A stretch of DNA of 64,000 nucleotides from Flavobacterium bernardetii (lineage in GTDB: Bacteria; Bacteroidota; Bacteroidia; Flavobacteriales; Flavobacteriaceae), in NCBI RefSeq assembly GCF_011305415.1, contig NZ_JAANOQ010000001.1, positions 921,401 through 985,400 of the forward strand, written 5' to 3'. How positions within the stretch are numbered: the first letter of the stretch is position 1; every line of letters starts with the position of its first letter. This document shows positions 1 through 8,009 of this stretch, piece by piece. Under the pieces are notes generated by a model, which saw nothing but the letters and a program-made list of their open reading frames with translations, was not told the origin of the DNA and ran no database searches. Both the position numbers and the translations under genes were made by a program.

Positions 1-1435
1 TGAACGTTCCATCTACATCTATATTTCTATACGTATAGCCGTTATATTTAAACTGACCAATATTTCCTTTCGCTTTAGTGTTCAAATATTTTTTAGAAAA
101 ACCAGTTCCATTAATATCTAAAACCACTGAAGTTCTTCCTAAATCTTTCTCATCAAGAAAAGCACCTAAATCGAAATTATCTAATTCAAATTGTCCGTCA
201 TAAGTCGCACGATCAATATTGTCTAATTTATCCATTTTGAAATCACCAATCACATGACCTAATTTCGAAAACAAATCGACATCAGCAATCACCCATTTCT
301 GAGTCATTTCTACATCTCCTTTTAAATCAACACGACCTAATTTTTGTAACTGCTTCGGTAAATTTTTTCCTAAAAGATTAGGCAAAACCTTACTTACACT
401 TGCCTGACTAGCGGTTAATCTATCAAAACTTCCTTTCATGTAAAATTTCTGATCGCCTTTTCCGAAAAGATTTTTCAATTGAAGATTTCCGACTACTTCA
501 TTATCATTTAAATCGTTGAATTTTAAATTATTAAATTTCAAATCGTTTAAAGTTCCTAAAATATGAGAATCAATATAAAATTTCTGATTTTTTCCGAATT
601 CTGGATAAAAGAAATTTAAATCATTACTCGAAATTTTTCCTTCTTTTATGTCTAAATCGAAAATTACTTTATTATTGAAATCCTTGAAATCTTTTCTGTC
701 GTAACGCAATTCAGTTCTTCCTTTAAACGAAGAATTTTCCGTTTCTAATTCTAATTCGTTTAATAAAATATTCTTTTTGGTATAGGTGAAATCAGAAGTT
801 AAGTTTTTCATTACTAAACCTCTATGGTCTTTAAACGACATTTTATAAACATAAGAGTACACACTAGAGCCTTTTACGAAAAAGTCATCTAATTGTCCAT
901 TAAGATTAGTAAAGTCCAGTAATTTTGGGGTTTTTAGATTTTCATCAATATATCTAAAACGACTATTTTGTAACGCAATAGAATTGATTTTTAATCTGAA
1001 TTTTCCTGAAGAAGGTCTTCCAGAATTGTCATCAAAAGCAGCTACAAATTTATCTAAATTGGTCTCTTTTTCACCTTTGTATTGTTTGATTTTTAAGTTT
1101 AATCCATCTGCTAATAAATCTCCAAAATAGGGATGACCATTATCAAATAGCTTTTTATAACTTAAAATAGAAGTATTAATTCTGTTAAAATAAAATAAAG
1201 TATCACCATGATGATCTCTTGTTAGAACACCTTTCAATTTTACGCCACCAAACGGATTGATTGCTACTTTTTCAACAGTAATATCAACTTTATACTCTTC
1301 TTTTAACCAATCAGTTGTATATTTTCCAACTTCAGTTTGAACAACAGGTAAGGCCAATAGTATGGCTACTATAAGCAACAAAAGTAATATTCCAATTATG
1401 GAACGAACAAATATTTTTTTTACCGATTTGATATA
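1..1435 (-). CDS. tamB: TamB-like translocation/assembly module protein (partial, start uncertain)
   Basis: Only the N-terminal part is present; the frame runs off the window at base 1 and opens after a stop at 1436-1438. The protein begins with a basic stretch (KKIFVRS), then one hydrophobic anchor helix (IIGILLLLLIVAILLALPVV), then TEVGKYTTDWLKEEY and a long series of short beta-strand repeats, as in the AsmA/TamB family of inner-membrane-anchored periplasmic proteins that move lipids or outer-membrane proteins across the periplasm. It diverges from tsaD, an arrangement I recall from other Flavobacteriaceae. No ATG, GTG or TTG lies between the upstream stop and the basic stretch; the first TTG codons (near 1381) would cut the membrane helix. 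The start is therefore non-canonical or the sequence has an error. Family assignment is fairly sure, exact start is not. Confidence 0.75.
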
Positions 1436-1536
1436 TTATTTATTTAATTTTGAAAAACAAATCTATTTTTATTTGCTTATAGCAACAAAAATAAGCAATT
1501 TTGTAGGACATTTACAATTGTTTTATACCAAATTTC

Positions 1537-2571
1537 ATGCCTAGTATCACAAATTCTAAAAATATTTACACTTTAGCTATAGAAAGCTCATGTGACGACA
1601 CATCTGCCGCAGTTTTATGCAATGATAAAGTGTTGTCAAATATTGTGGCTGGACAAAAAGTTCATGAAGAATATGGTGGTGTAGTTCCTGAACTTGCTTC
1701 TCGTGCACACCAGCAAAATATAGTTCCTGTAGTGGAAATGGCGATCAAAAAAGCCGGAATTACAAAAGAAGAATTAAATTGTATTGCTTTCACCCAAGGT
1801 CCAGGATTAATGGGTTCACTTTTAGTTGGAGGAAGTTTTGCCAAATCATTAAGTTTAGGATTAAATATTCCTCTAATTGCTATCAATCACATGAAAGCGC
1901 ACGTTTTGGCTCATTTTATAGACGAAGAAGGATATGATAAACCAACATTTCCGTTTATTGCTTTAACTATTTCGGGAGGTCACACGCAAATAATTAAAGT
2001 TTCAAGCTTTTTCGATTTAGAAATTATTGGTGAAACAACTGACGATGCTGTTGGTGAAGCGTTTGATAAAAGTGCTAAAATATTAGGACTTCCCTATCCT
2101 GGCGGACCTTTGATTGATAAATATGCACAATTAGGAAACCCAAAAGCTTTTCCTTTTACGAAACCAAAAGTGGATGGTTTGAATTTTAGTTTTAGCGGTT
2201 TAAAAACTAATATTTTATACTTTATTCAGAAAAAAGTAGCTGAAAATGAAAATTTCATCGCCGAAAATTTAAACGATATTTGTGCTTCTATTCAATATAC
2301 CATTATTGAAATTTTAATGGATAAATTGAAATTGGCTGTGGCCGAAACAGGTATCAACCAAATTACAATTGGTGGTGGAGTTTCCGCGAATTCAGGAATA
2401 AGAAACACACTAAAAGAAGCCGAATCAAAATACGGATGGAAGACTTATATTCCAAAATTTGAATACACAACAGACAACGCTGCAATGATTGGAATTGTAG
2501 GTTATTATAACTTTTTAGAAGAAAATTTCAGCACATCTGATGTCGTTTCTAAAGCAAGAATTGAATTTTAA
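1537..2571 (+). CDS. tsaD: tRNA N6-adenosine threonylcarbamoyltransferase TsaD
   Basis: Catalyses the last step of t6A37 formation, moving the threonylcarbamoyl group from TC-AMP onto A37 of ANN-decoding tRNAs, together with TsaB and TsaE (tsaE is at 51105). The 344-residue length is normal. Visible Kae1/TsaD signatures are HEEYGGVVPELASRAHQ (residues 43-59), the metal-binding HMKAHVLAH (118-126, His118 and His122), SGGHTQ (145-150), GGGVSANSGIR (278-288) and the late Asp of TDNAAM near 312. The ATG at 1537 follows an A/T-rich spacer. It is the first gene of a tight rightward run: rsmE starts 6 bases after its stop. It diverges from the tamB-like gene. Confidence 0.97.
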   Translation: MPSITNSKNIYTLAIESSCDDTSAAVLCNDKVLSNIVAGQKVHEEYGGVVPELASRAHQQNIVPVVEMAIKKAGITKEELNCIAFTQGPGLMGSLLVGGSFAKSLSLGLNIPLIAINHMKAHVLAHFIDEEGYDKPTFPFIALTISGGHTQIIKVSSFFDLEIIGETTDDAVGEAFDKSAKILGLPYPGGPLIDKYAQLGNPKAFPFTKPKVDGLNFSFSGLKTNILYFIQKKVAENENFIAENLNDICASIQYTIIEILMDKLKLAVAETGINQITIGGGVSANSGIRNTLKEAESKYGWKTYIPKFEYTTDNAAMIGIVGYYNFLEENFSTSDVVSKARIEF

Positions 2572-2576
2572 AAACT

Positions 2577-3281
2577 ATGCAATTATTCTATAATTCCGAA
2601 ATAAAATCAGGTGATACAACGTTTACTTTTGACAAAGAAGAAAGCAAACATATCATTAAAGTTTTACGCAAACAAGAAGGACATAAAATACATATTACGA
2701 ATGGATTAGGTTATTTATTTATTTCTGAAATAATTTTAGGATTAGAAAAAAAATGTGAAGTAAAAATCATTGAAGAACAGTTTTTTAAACCGTCTACTTT
2801 TCATACACATATCGCCGTTGCTCCAACCAAAATGCACGACAGAATGGAATGGTTTTTAGAGAAAGCTACCGAAATCGGTATTCATGAAATTACACCAATT
2901 ATTTGTGAACATTCGGAAAGAAAAATTTACAAAATTGATAGAGCAGAAAAAATTATTCAATCAGCAACGAAACAATCTAATCAATATTATTTACCGAAAA
3001 TAAATGAAGCGATAACACTTTCAGAATTCATTAAAAAAAATCATGATGGACAAAAATTTATTGCACATTGTGAAGAAACAGATAAGAAATCATTCTCAAA
3101 AGAAATTGAAAAAGACAAACCTGTTACTATTTTAATTGGTCCAGAAGGCGATTTTTCCACAAAAGAAATCAAATTAGCTTTAGAAAATAATTTTATTCCT
3201 GTAACTTTGGGAACCACAAGATTAAGAACTGAAACCGCTGCTTTAGTAGCTTGCCATACAATTGTATTGAAAAATGAATAA
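2577..3281 (+). CDS. rsmE: 16S rRNA (uracil1498-N3)-methyltransferase RsmE
   Basis: SPOUT-class methyltransferase that uses S-adenosylmethionine to methylate N3 of U1498 in 16S rRNA. It has 234 residues, as usual for RsmE. The N-terminal PUA-like part (1-70) contains EESKHIIKVLRKQEG. The trefoil-knot SAM site shows ILIGPEGDFS (185-194) and LGTTRLRTETAAL (211-223), both diagnostic of the family. Translationally linked on both sides: 5 bases after tsaD and an 8-base overlap with the DUF4159 gene. Confidence 0.96.
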   Translation: MQLFYNSEIKSGDTTFTFDKEESKHIIKVLRKQEGHKIHITNGLGYLFISEIILGLEKKCEVKIIEEQFFKPSTFHTHIAVAPTKMHDRMEWFLEKATEIGIHEITPIICEHSERKIYKIDRAEKIIQSATKQSNQYYLPKINEAITLSEFIKKNHDGQKFIAHCEETDKKSFSKEIEKDKPVTILIGPEGDFSTKEIKLALENNFIPVTLGTTRLRTETAALVACHTIVLKNE

Positions 3282-3915
3282 ACTTTTAGTTTTTGGAATT
3301 TTATTAGTCTGGAATTTGGGATTTTCCCAAGACATTGCTGTTTTGAAATATTCTGGTGGTGGCGATTGGTATGCCAATCCAACTTCTTTACCAAATTTAG
3401 TTACCTTTTGCAATCAAAACATCAATACGAAATTGAATACAAAAGTCAATTCTGTAGATGTAGGTAGCGCAGAATTATTCCTATATCCTTTTGTTCATAT
3501 GACAGGTCATGGAAATGTTGTTTTTAGCAATAACGATGTTCAAAATCTTAGAAATTATTTAAATGCTGGAGGATTTTTACATATTGATGACAATTATGGA
3601 ATGGATGAATACATTAGAAAAGAACTTAAAAAATTATATCCTGATAATGCACTAATTGAAATTCCGAAAACACATCCAATTTTTCAAGCGCCTTATTCTT
3701 TCCCAAATGGATTACCAAAAATCCACGAGCACGATAACAAACAACCCATGGCTTATGGGATTTTCATCGAAAACCGATTAGCACTCTTATACACTTTCGA
3801 ATGTGATTTAGGAGATGGATGGGAAAGTCCAGAAGTTCACAACGACCCTTTGACTATCAGAGAAAAAGCTTTAAAAATGGGTGCCAATATTTTAAACTAC
3901 GTGTTTTCAAACTAA
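3274..3915 (+). CDS. DUF4159 domain-containing exported protein
   Basis: A 213-residue protein with a cleavable signal peptide (MNKLLVFGILLVWNLGFSQ) and a DUF4159 body: DIAVLKYSGGGDWYANPTSLPNLV, the GHGNVVFS segment and GGFLHIDDNYG near residues 100-110. DUF4159 resembles the glutamine-amidotransferase-like fold found beside VWA/BatA-type membrane proteins, but no enzyme activity is established to my knowledge. It overlaps rsmE by 8 bases, so it is translated from the same message. The gene after it has its own promoter. Confidence 0.88.
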   Translation: MNKLLVFGILLVWNLGFSQDIAVLKYSGGGDWYANPTSLPNLVTFCNQNINTKLNTKVNSVDVGSAELFLYPFVHMTGHGNVVFSNNDVQNLRNYLNAGGFLHIDDNYGMDEYIRKELKKLYPDNALIEIPKTHPIFQAPYSFPNGLPKIHEHDNKQPMAYGIFIENRLALLYTFECDLGDGWESPEVHNDPLTIREKALKMGANILNYVFSN

Positions 3916-3972
3916 TTCTATTTGTTAACAATTTTCTTTTCAACAATTTTACCTAAAAAATAAATATTTTTT

Positions 3973-3980
3973 TATATTTG
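3973..3980 (+). promoter_or_regulatory. Bacteroidetes -7 element (TATATTTG) for the oxygenase gene
   Basis: TATATTTG matches the TAnnTTTG -7 consensus, about 55 bases before the ATG at 4035. A T-rich run near 3947-3950 could be the -33 element, though it is not a clean TTTG. Transcription would start near 3986. Confidence 0.55.
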
Positions 3981-4034
3981 TATAAGTAAGAATTCAGCTC
4001 AATATCTGAGTTGGAAAACAAATAATTTTTTATA

Positions 4035-4988
4035 ATGCAAAAAATTCCAAGTGTAGACTTACGTGATTTCCTGTCGGATGACCCGACACGTAAACAAAAA
4101 TTTGTAAATGAAATCGGAAAAGCATACGAAGACATAGGTTTCGTAGCATTAAAAGGTCATTTTTTAGATGACAAATTGGTTGAAAACTTATATGCTGAAG
4201 TGCGAAATTTCTTCAGTTTACCAGTTGAAACTAAAGAAAAATATGAAATTCCAGGGATTGGAGGTCAAAGAGGTTATGTTTCTTTTGGTAAAGAACACGC
4301 TAAAGGTCGTTCAGCTGGAGATTTAAAAGAGTTTTGGCATTTTGGACAATACGTTTCAGAAGGATCAAAATACTCAGGAGAATATCCAGACAATGTAACC
4401 GTTTCTGAATTACCAAACTTCAATAGTACTGGTAAAGAAGCCTACAAAATGATTGAAAAAACAGGTGTTTATGTGTTAAGAGCTTTAGCACTTCACCTTG
4501 GTTTAGATGAATTTTATTTCGACAAGTATATTACTGACGGAAATAGTATTTTAAGACCAATTCATTACCCACCAATTACAGATGAACCTAAAGACGGTGC
4601 AGTTCGTGCTGCAGCTCATGGTGACATCAACTTGATTACTTTATTAATGGGTGCTCAAGGTAAAGGTTTACAAGTACAAAACCATGAAGGACAATGGATT
4701 GATGCAATCGCAGAACCAGATGAAATGGTAATTAATGTGGGAGACATGTTAGCACGTCATACCAACAATAAATTAAAATCAACGATTCATCAAGTGGTAA
4801 ATCCACCAAGAGAATTATGGGGAACTTCACGTTTTTCTATTCCATTTTTTATGCATCCTGTTAGTGACATGAATTTAGATTGTTTACCAGAATGTATTGA
4901 TGAAAATAATCCAAAATCTTTTGAAGACATTACCGCTGGTGATTTTTTACATGAAAGATTAGTAGAATTAGGATTGATTAAGAAATAA
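4035..4988 (+). CDS. Isopenicillin N synthase family 2OG-Fe(II) oxygenase
   Basis: A 317-residue non-haem iron oxygenase. The N-terminal DIOX_N part (4-110) carries FVNEIGKAYEDIGFVALKGH; the C-terminal double-stranded beta helix contains the iron triad His195, Asp197 (AAHGDINLITLL) and His252 (KSTIHQVV), with RFS at 266-268 as the co-substrate-binding Arg-x-Ser. All catalytic positions are intact. The family includes isopenicillin N synthase, ACC oxidase and many 2-oxoglutarate oxygenases; the name does not imply penicillin synthesis and no peptide synthetase gene lies nearby. Monocistronic, with its own promoter. The substrate is unknown. Confidence 0.9.
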   Translation: MQKIPSVDLRDFLSDDPTRKQKFVNEIGKAYEDIGFVALKGHFLDDKLVENLYAEVRNFFSLPVETKEKYEIPGIGGQRGYVSFGKEHAKGRSAGDLKEFWHFGQYVSEGSKYSGEYPDNVTVSELPNFNSTGKEAYKMIEKTGVYVLRALALHLGLDEFYFDKYITDGNSILRPIHYPPITDEPKDGAVRAAAHGDINLITLLMGAQGKGLQVQNHEGQWIDAIAEPDEMVINVGDMLARHTNNKLKSTIHQVVNPPRELWGTSRFSIPFFMHPVSDMNLDCLPECIDENNPKSFEDITAGDFLHERLVELGLIKK

Positions 4989-5091
4989 TAATTCATAAAA
5001 TTCTAAAATAAAAATTCCAAATTCCAAGTAAAATTGGGGTTTGGTTTTTTGTTTAAAAGCTTAGAACTATACGCCATATTAGCAACATTTA

Positions 5092-5144
5092 GGACGCGGA
5101 TAAAACGAGTTTACTTCGTAAAACGCAGATTAAAACAGATTTAA
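5092..5144 (+). repeat. Dispersed intergenic repeat (ACGCRGATT family)
   Basis: The block holds ACGCGGATAAAACG, TTTACTTCGTAAAACGCAG and ATTAAAACAGATTT. It aligns along nearly its full length with 6923-6975 (ACGCAGATTTAACAG, TTTACTTTGTAAAAACGCAG). It abuts the left inverted repeat of the GxxExxY segment. Related pieces lie at 7961-8004 and 51525-51565. Non-coding; function unknown. Confidence 0.7.
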
Positions 5145-5181
5145 AACACAGATTTAAGAAATTTGATTAATTTGAGAAATC
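5145..5181 (+). repeat. Left inverted repeat of the GxxExxY segment
   Basis: Begins AACACAGATTTAAGAAATTTGA and ends AATTTGAGAAATC. The reverse complement of 5627-5654 matches 27 of 28 bases once a 9-base insertion in this arm is allowed. The gene at 5222-5617 lies between the arms. Confidence 0.85.
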
Positions 5182-5221
5182 TTTTATTTGTTTTTATTAA
5201 AAATTAAACGCCTTAAAAAAA

Positions 5222-5617
5222 ATGAAAAATTTCCCTCATCAAGAATTAACAAAACAAATTATTGGGATTTATTATAATGTTTACAATGAATTAGGTTATG
5301 GATTCCTTGAAAAAGTCTACCATAACGCTATGATTATTGAACTAAAAAAGAATGGTTTTGAGATTGAAAACAAAAAAAAGATTAATGTTTATTATAAAAA
5401 TGATTTAGTAGGAGAATACGTTCCAGATATCATCGTAAATAATTCAGTAATTATTGAATTAAAAACAGTAGAATATCTTTTAGAAGTTCACCAAAGTCAA
5501 ATTCTAAATTATTTAAAAGCAACTTGTTGTGAAGTTGGAATTCTTTTAAATTTTGGAAAAGATCCACAATTTATCAGAAAAATATTCACCAACAATTTCA
5601 AAAAAAATAAATTTTAA
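5222..5617 (+). CDS. GxxExxY protein (PD-(D/E)XK-like)
   Basis: A 131-residue protein of the GxxExxY family, named for its signature, here GFLEKVY (residues 27-33). The later part shows a PD-(D/E)XK nuclease-like arrangement: VPD (67-69) on one strand, then VIIELKTVE with Glu79-x-Lys81, and QILNYLKA on the following helix. These proteins are common, often in several copies per genome, and their function is not established; the nuclease reading is inference from the fold motif. The gene is enclosed by inverted repeats (5145-5181 and 5627-5654), unlike its neighbours. The ATG follows an unusually long A-run. Confidence 0.88.
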   Translation: MKNFPHQELTKQIIGIYYNVYNELGYGFLEKVYHNAMIIELKKNGFEIENKKKINVYYKNDLVGEYVPDIIVNNSVIIELKTVEYLLEVHQSQILNYLKATCCEVGILLNFGKDPQFIRKIFTNNFKKNKF

Positions 5618-5626
5618 AATTTTAAT

Positions 5627-5654
5627 GATTTCTCAAATTTCTCAAATCTGTGTT
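5627..5654 (-). repeat. Right inverted repeat of the GxxExxY segment
   Basis: On the + strand it begins GATTTCTCAAATTTCTC and ends AAATCTGTGTT, the reverse complement of the left arm. It starts 9 bases after the stop codon of the GxxExxY gene and ends 17 bases before the next ATG. Confidence 0.85.
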
Positions 5655-5671
5655 ACAAAACAAAATAGATA

Positions 5672-6004
5672 ATGGATTTACAAGACCAACTAAAAAACCT
5701 ATTCCCAGACCACGTTCCTTCTAATGAACCAGAAGAAACGGAAGAAGCAGCACACGAATTATACGTTCAAAAAGAGCCTATGATTTGTAAGTACGAAAAA
5801 CGTAAAGGAAAAGCTACTACAATCATTGAAGGTTATGAAGGAACTGACGAAGACTTTAAAATACTTGCTAAAGAAATCAAAACAAAATTGAGCGTTGGCG
5901 GTAGTTTTAAAGATGGAGCCATCATTCTTCAAGGCGATTATAGAGATAAAATAATGAAAATGCTTCAAGACAAAGGTTTCAAAACCAAACGTGTTGGAGG
6001 ATAA
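5672..6004 (+). CDS. yciH: SUI1/eIF1-like translation initiation factor (YciH family)
   Basis: A 110-residue homologue of eIF1/SUI1. The N-terminal ~35 residues are acidic (NEPEETEEAAHEL). The SUI1 fold follows: KRKGKATTIIEGYEGTDED, then KTKLSVGGSFKDGAIILQGD and the C-terminal GFKTKRVGG. Bacterial YciH-type proteins are thought to affect start-codon fidelity on the 30S subunit, but this is less certain than for eIF1. It stands alone between repeat-rich spacers. Confidence 0.92.
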   Translation: MDLQDQLKNLFPDHVPSNEPEETEEAAHELYVQKEPMICKYEKRKGKATTIIEGYEGTDEDFKILAKEIKTKLSVGGSFKDGAIILQGDYRDKIMKMLQDKGFKTKRVGG

Positions 6005-6051
6005 ATTAATAATTGCTTAAAGCTTATAGCCTAAAGCATAATGCAATAGAC

Positions 6052-6918
6052 ATGATAAAATCATCAGAATTAATATTAAATCCAGATGGAAGTGTATATC
6101 ACTTAAATCTTAAACCTGAGAACATTGCGCACGATATTATTTTTGTGGGTGATCAGGAACGTGTATCAAAAATCACGCAACATTTCGATAGTATTGAATT
6201 TTCGACTCAAAAAAGAGAGTTCAAAACAGAAACTGGAATCTATAAAGGAAAACGCTTAACCGTTCAATCTACTGGAATTGGTCCTGATAATATTGACATC
6301 GTTTTCAATGAATTAGACGCTTTAGTGAATGTCGATTTAAACACTAGAGAAATCAAAGAAAATCACACCGCTTTAAACATTGTTCGTATTGGAACTTCTG
6401 GTTCTTTACAAGCTGATATTCCCGTTGACAGCTGGGTTATGAGTAAATATGCAATTGGTTTAGACAACATGCTTCGCTCCTATTTAATCGAAGAACATTC
6501 TGTTTCAGAACTAGAAGATGCTTTCATCGCTCAAACGAATTGGGATTTAAGAAAAGGTCGCCCAACTGTTGTGCCTTGTGCGGAAGCTTTAGAAAATAAA
6601 ATCTATTCGGATAAATTCCACAAAGGTTTCACTGGAACTGCTGGAGGATTTTATGGACCACAAGGTCGTGTTGTTCGTTTAAACATTCAAGATCCGCAAT
6701 TAAATAGCAAAATGGATGCTTTCAATTACAACGGAACACGTATGACGAATTTAGAAATGGAAACATCGGCCATTTATGGTTTAGGAAAATTATTAGGTCA
6801 TAATTGTTTGTCGTTAAACGCTATTATTGCTAACAGAGCGGTTGGCGAATTTAGTTCGAACCCTGAAAAAACAGTTAATGAGCTAATTGCTTATACTTTG
6901 GATAAATTGATTGGATAA
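6052..6918 (+). CDS. Nucleoside phosphorylase (PNP/UDP family)
   Basis: A 288-residue nucleoside phosphorylase that cleaves the glycosidic bond of a nucleoside with phosphate. Seen: DIIFVGDQERVSKI near the start (phosphate-binding GD-x-R), STGIGPDNIDIV, VRIGTSGSLQ near residue 115, and the late NLEMETSAIYGLG, the conserved MEt-containing ribose and base site. The frame could begin at a TTG at 6013, but the ATG at 6052 (MIKSSELILNPDGSVY) fits the family N-terminus. It probably handles uridine or purine nucleosides; the exact base cannot be read from sequence. Confidence 0.9.
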   Translation: MIKSSELILNPDGSVYHLNLKPENIAHDIIFVGDQERVSKITQHFDSIEFSTQKREFKTETGIYKGKRLTVQSTGIGPDNIDIVFNELDALVNVDLNTREIKENHTALNIVRIGTSGSLQADIPVDSWVMSKYAIGLDNMLRSYLIEEHSVSELEDAFIAQTNWDLRKGRPTVVPCAEALENKIYSDKFHKGFTGTAGGFYGPQGRVVRLNIQDPQLNSKMDAFNYNGTRMTNLEMETSAIYGLGKLLGHNCLSLNAIIANRAVGEFSSNPEKTVNELIAYTLDKLIG

Positions 6919-6922
6919 AATT

Positions 6923-7083
6923 GGTACGCAGATTTAACAGATTTACTTTGTAAAAACGCAGATTAAAACTGATAAAGGCAACAATAAAATTAGTTTTCCG
7001 ATTTAATAAAAGTAGGTAAAAAAATTAATTAAAATCAGTAAAATTAGCGTTTCGCTTTAGCGAATCCGTTTAATCCGCGTACC
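6923..7083. repeat. Long imperfect inverted repeat, intergenic
   Basis: The spacer between the phosphorylase and VOC genes is one large imperfect palindrome. The left arm (6923-6973) begins GGTACGCAGATTTAACAGAT; the reverse complement of the right arm (7034-7083) begins GGTACGCGGATTAAACGGAT. Both arms contain an internal ACGC and end near ACTGAT. Transcribed, it would form a long hairpin with a ~60-base loop. No ORF is present. Confidence 0.75.
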
Positions 7084-7088
7084 AAAAT

Positions 7089-7466
7089 ATGAAATTTCGC
7101 TTTGCCAGACATACCAACGATTTAGATAAACTTAAACTATTTTATACCACTATTTTAGGTTTTGAAGTTCTAGGAAGTTTTGAAAATCATAATAACTATG
7201 ATGGAATTTTTCTTGGAAAACAAATCTTAGATTGGCATTTAGAATTCACACAAACTGATGAAATCGTTGCATTCAATTTTAATGAAGATGATATATTAGT
7301 ATTTTATCCTGAAACCATAGTAGAATATAATGTACTGATTGAAAACATTTCTAAAAATAACATCAATTTTATTGCATCTAAAAATCCATATTGGAATACT
7401 AATGGGAAAATGATTTTAGATCCAGATGGCTATAGAATTGTTATATCGAATTTAAAAGCAAAATAA
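7089..7466 (+). CDS. VOC (glyoxalase/bleomycin resistance-like) family protein
   Basis: A 125-residue single-module VOC protein. Seen: N-terminal strand with FARHTNDLDKLKLFYTTILGFEVLG, the central HLEFTQ strand, and the closing DPDGYRIVIS, the classic end of the fold. Likely metal ligands are the early His and the later Glu/His positions, but the substrate cannot be inferred. It may dimerise, as single-module members do. It is flanked by intergenic repeats on both sides. Confidence 0.85.
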   Translation: MKFRFARHTNDLDKLKLFYTTILGFEVLGSFENHNNYDGIFLGKQILDWHLEFTQTDEIVAFNFNEDDILVFYPETIVEYNVLIENISKNNINFIASKNPYWNTNGKMILDPDGYRIVISNLKAK

Positions 7467-7472
7467 AACTAT

Positions 7473-7522
7473 ACGGATTAAAGAAATTATTCTAATTTTT
7501 AAAATTTCTCAAATCTGTGTTT
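7473..7522. repeat. Gene-free palindrome of the GxxExxY-arm type
   Basis: Left arm ACGGATTAAAGAAATT and right arm AAATTTCTCAAATCTGTGTTT are inverted copies (13 of 16 core bases match). The right arm shares AAATTTCTCAAATCTGTGTT with the right arm of the GxxExxY segment. Only about a dozen bases separate the arms. Confidence 0.65.
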
Positions 7523-7533
7523 AAAAAACAATT

Positions 7534-7950
7534 ATGAATTTTAAAGTGGAATCAATCTTTGAAACATACAATGAACTAATAGGAATATTTCTATTTAATA
7601 CCTTTTTTATTTTTCTTGTATTATCAATAATTTCAATTTTTAAAAAGAACTTAATTGAATATGAATACCTGAAAATATTTGCTTTTATTTTAATTTTCAT
7701 TGGTGTTTTTGATTTTGCACTTTATATTATTAATGAAAATTTTAATTATGAAAGAATGACAGGTAAATATGGAATATTCTATATCTTAATGTTAGTTTTT
7801 CATTGTTTTTTTCCTTTGATCTTATTGATACCTAAAATTCAAATAAAAATAGTTTCCTTTTTAATAGTTTTATTTTTAATGCAAATGGGAAGATTTTTTG
7901 AATTAATTGTAATTTTAACAACGAGTTTTCACCGAGATTATTTACCTTAA
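7534..7950 (+). CDS. Small multi-pass membrane protein, unknown function
   Basis: A 138-residue hydrophobic protein with about four predicted membrane segments: IFLFNTFFIFLVLSIISIF, YLKIFAFILIFIGVFDFALY, YILMLVFHCFFPLILLI and IVSFLIVLFLMQMGRF. I do not recognise a family. It has a convincing ATG, a reading frame free of stops and codon use like its neighbours, so it is probably real. It lies in the accessory stretch between repeats and has no evident partner. Confidence 0.65.
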   Translation: MNFKVESIFETYNELIGIFLFNTFFIFLVLSIISIFKKNLIEYEYLKIFAFILIFIGVFDFALYIINENFNYERMTGKYGIFYILMLVFHCFFPLILLIPKIQIKIVSFLIVLFLMQMGRFFELIVILTTSFHRDYLP

Positions 7951-7960
7951 AAAATGAAAT

Positions 7961-8004
7961 AAATCAGCGTTTTCGCTTTTGTGAATCCGTTTAATCAGCG
8001 TACC
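7961..8004 (-). repeat. Dispersed intergenic repeat (ACGCTGATTAAACGG family)
   Basis: On the minus strand it begins GGTACGCTGATTAAACGGAT and continues with CACAAAAGCGAAAACGCTGA, closely matching the right arm of the palindrome at 7034-7083. It ends just before the ATG of the next gene, so it forms most of that gene's upstream region. Confidence 0.65.
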
Positions 8005-8009
8005 AAAAT

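Noticed and set aside
1362..1544. 60-codon + strand ORF upstream of tsaD
   Set aside because: Overlaps the divergent tamB-like gene on the opposite strand and has low-complexity composition; a shadow.
4035..4988. Beta-lactam biosynthesis cluster
   Set aside because: Only the family name suggests it; no ACV synthetase or related gene is present.
6013..6051. TTG start for the nucleoside phosphorylase
   Set aside because: The extra residues (LKAYSLKHNAID) do not look like the family N-terminus, and an ATG follows at 6052.
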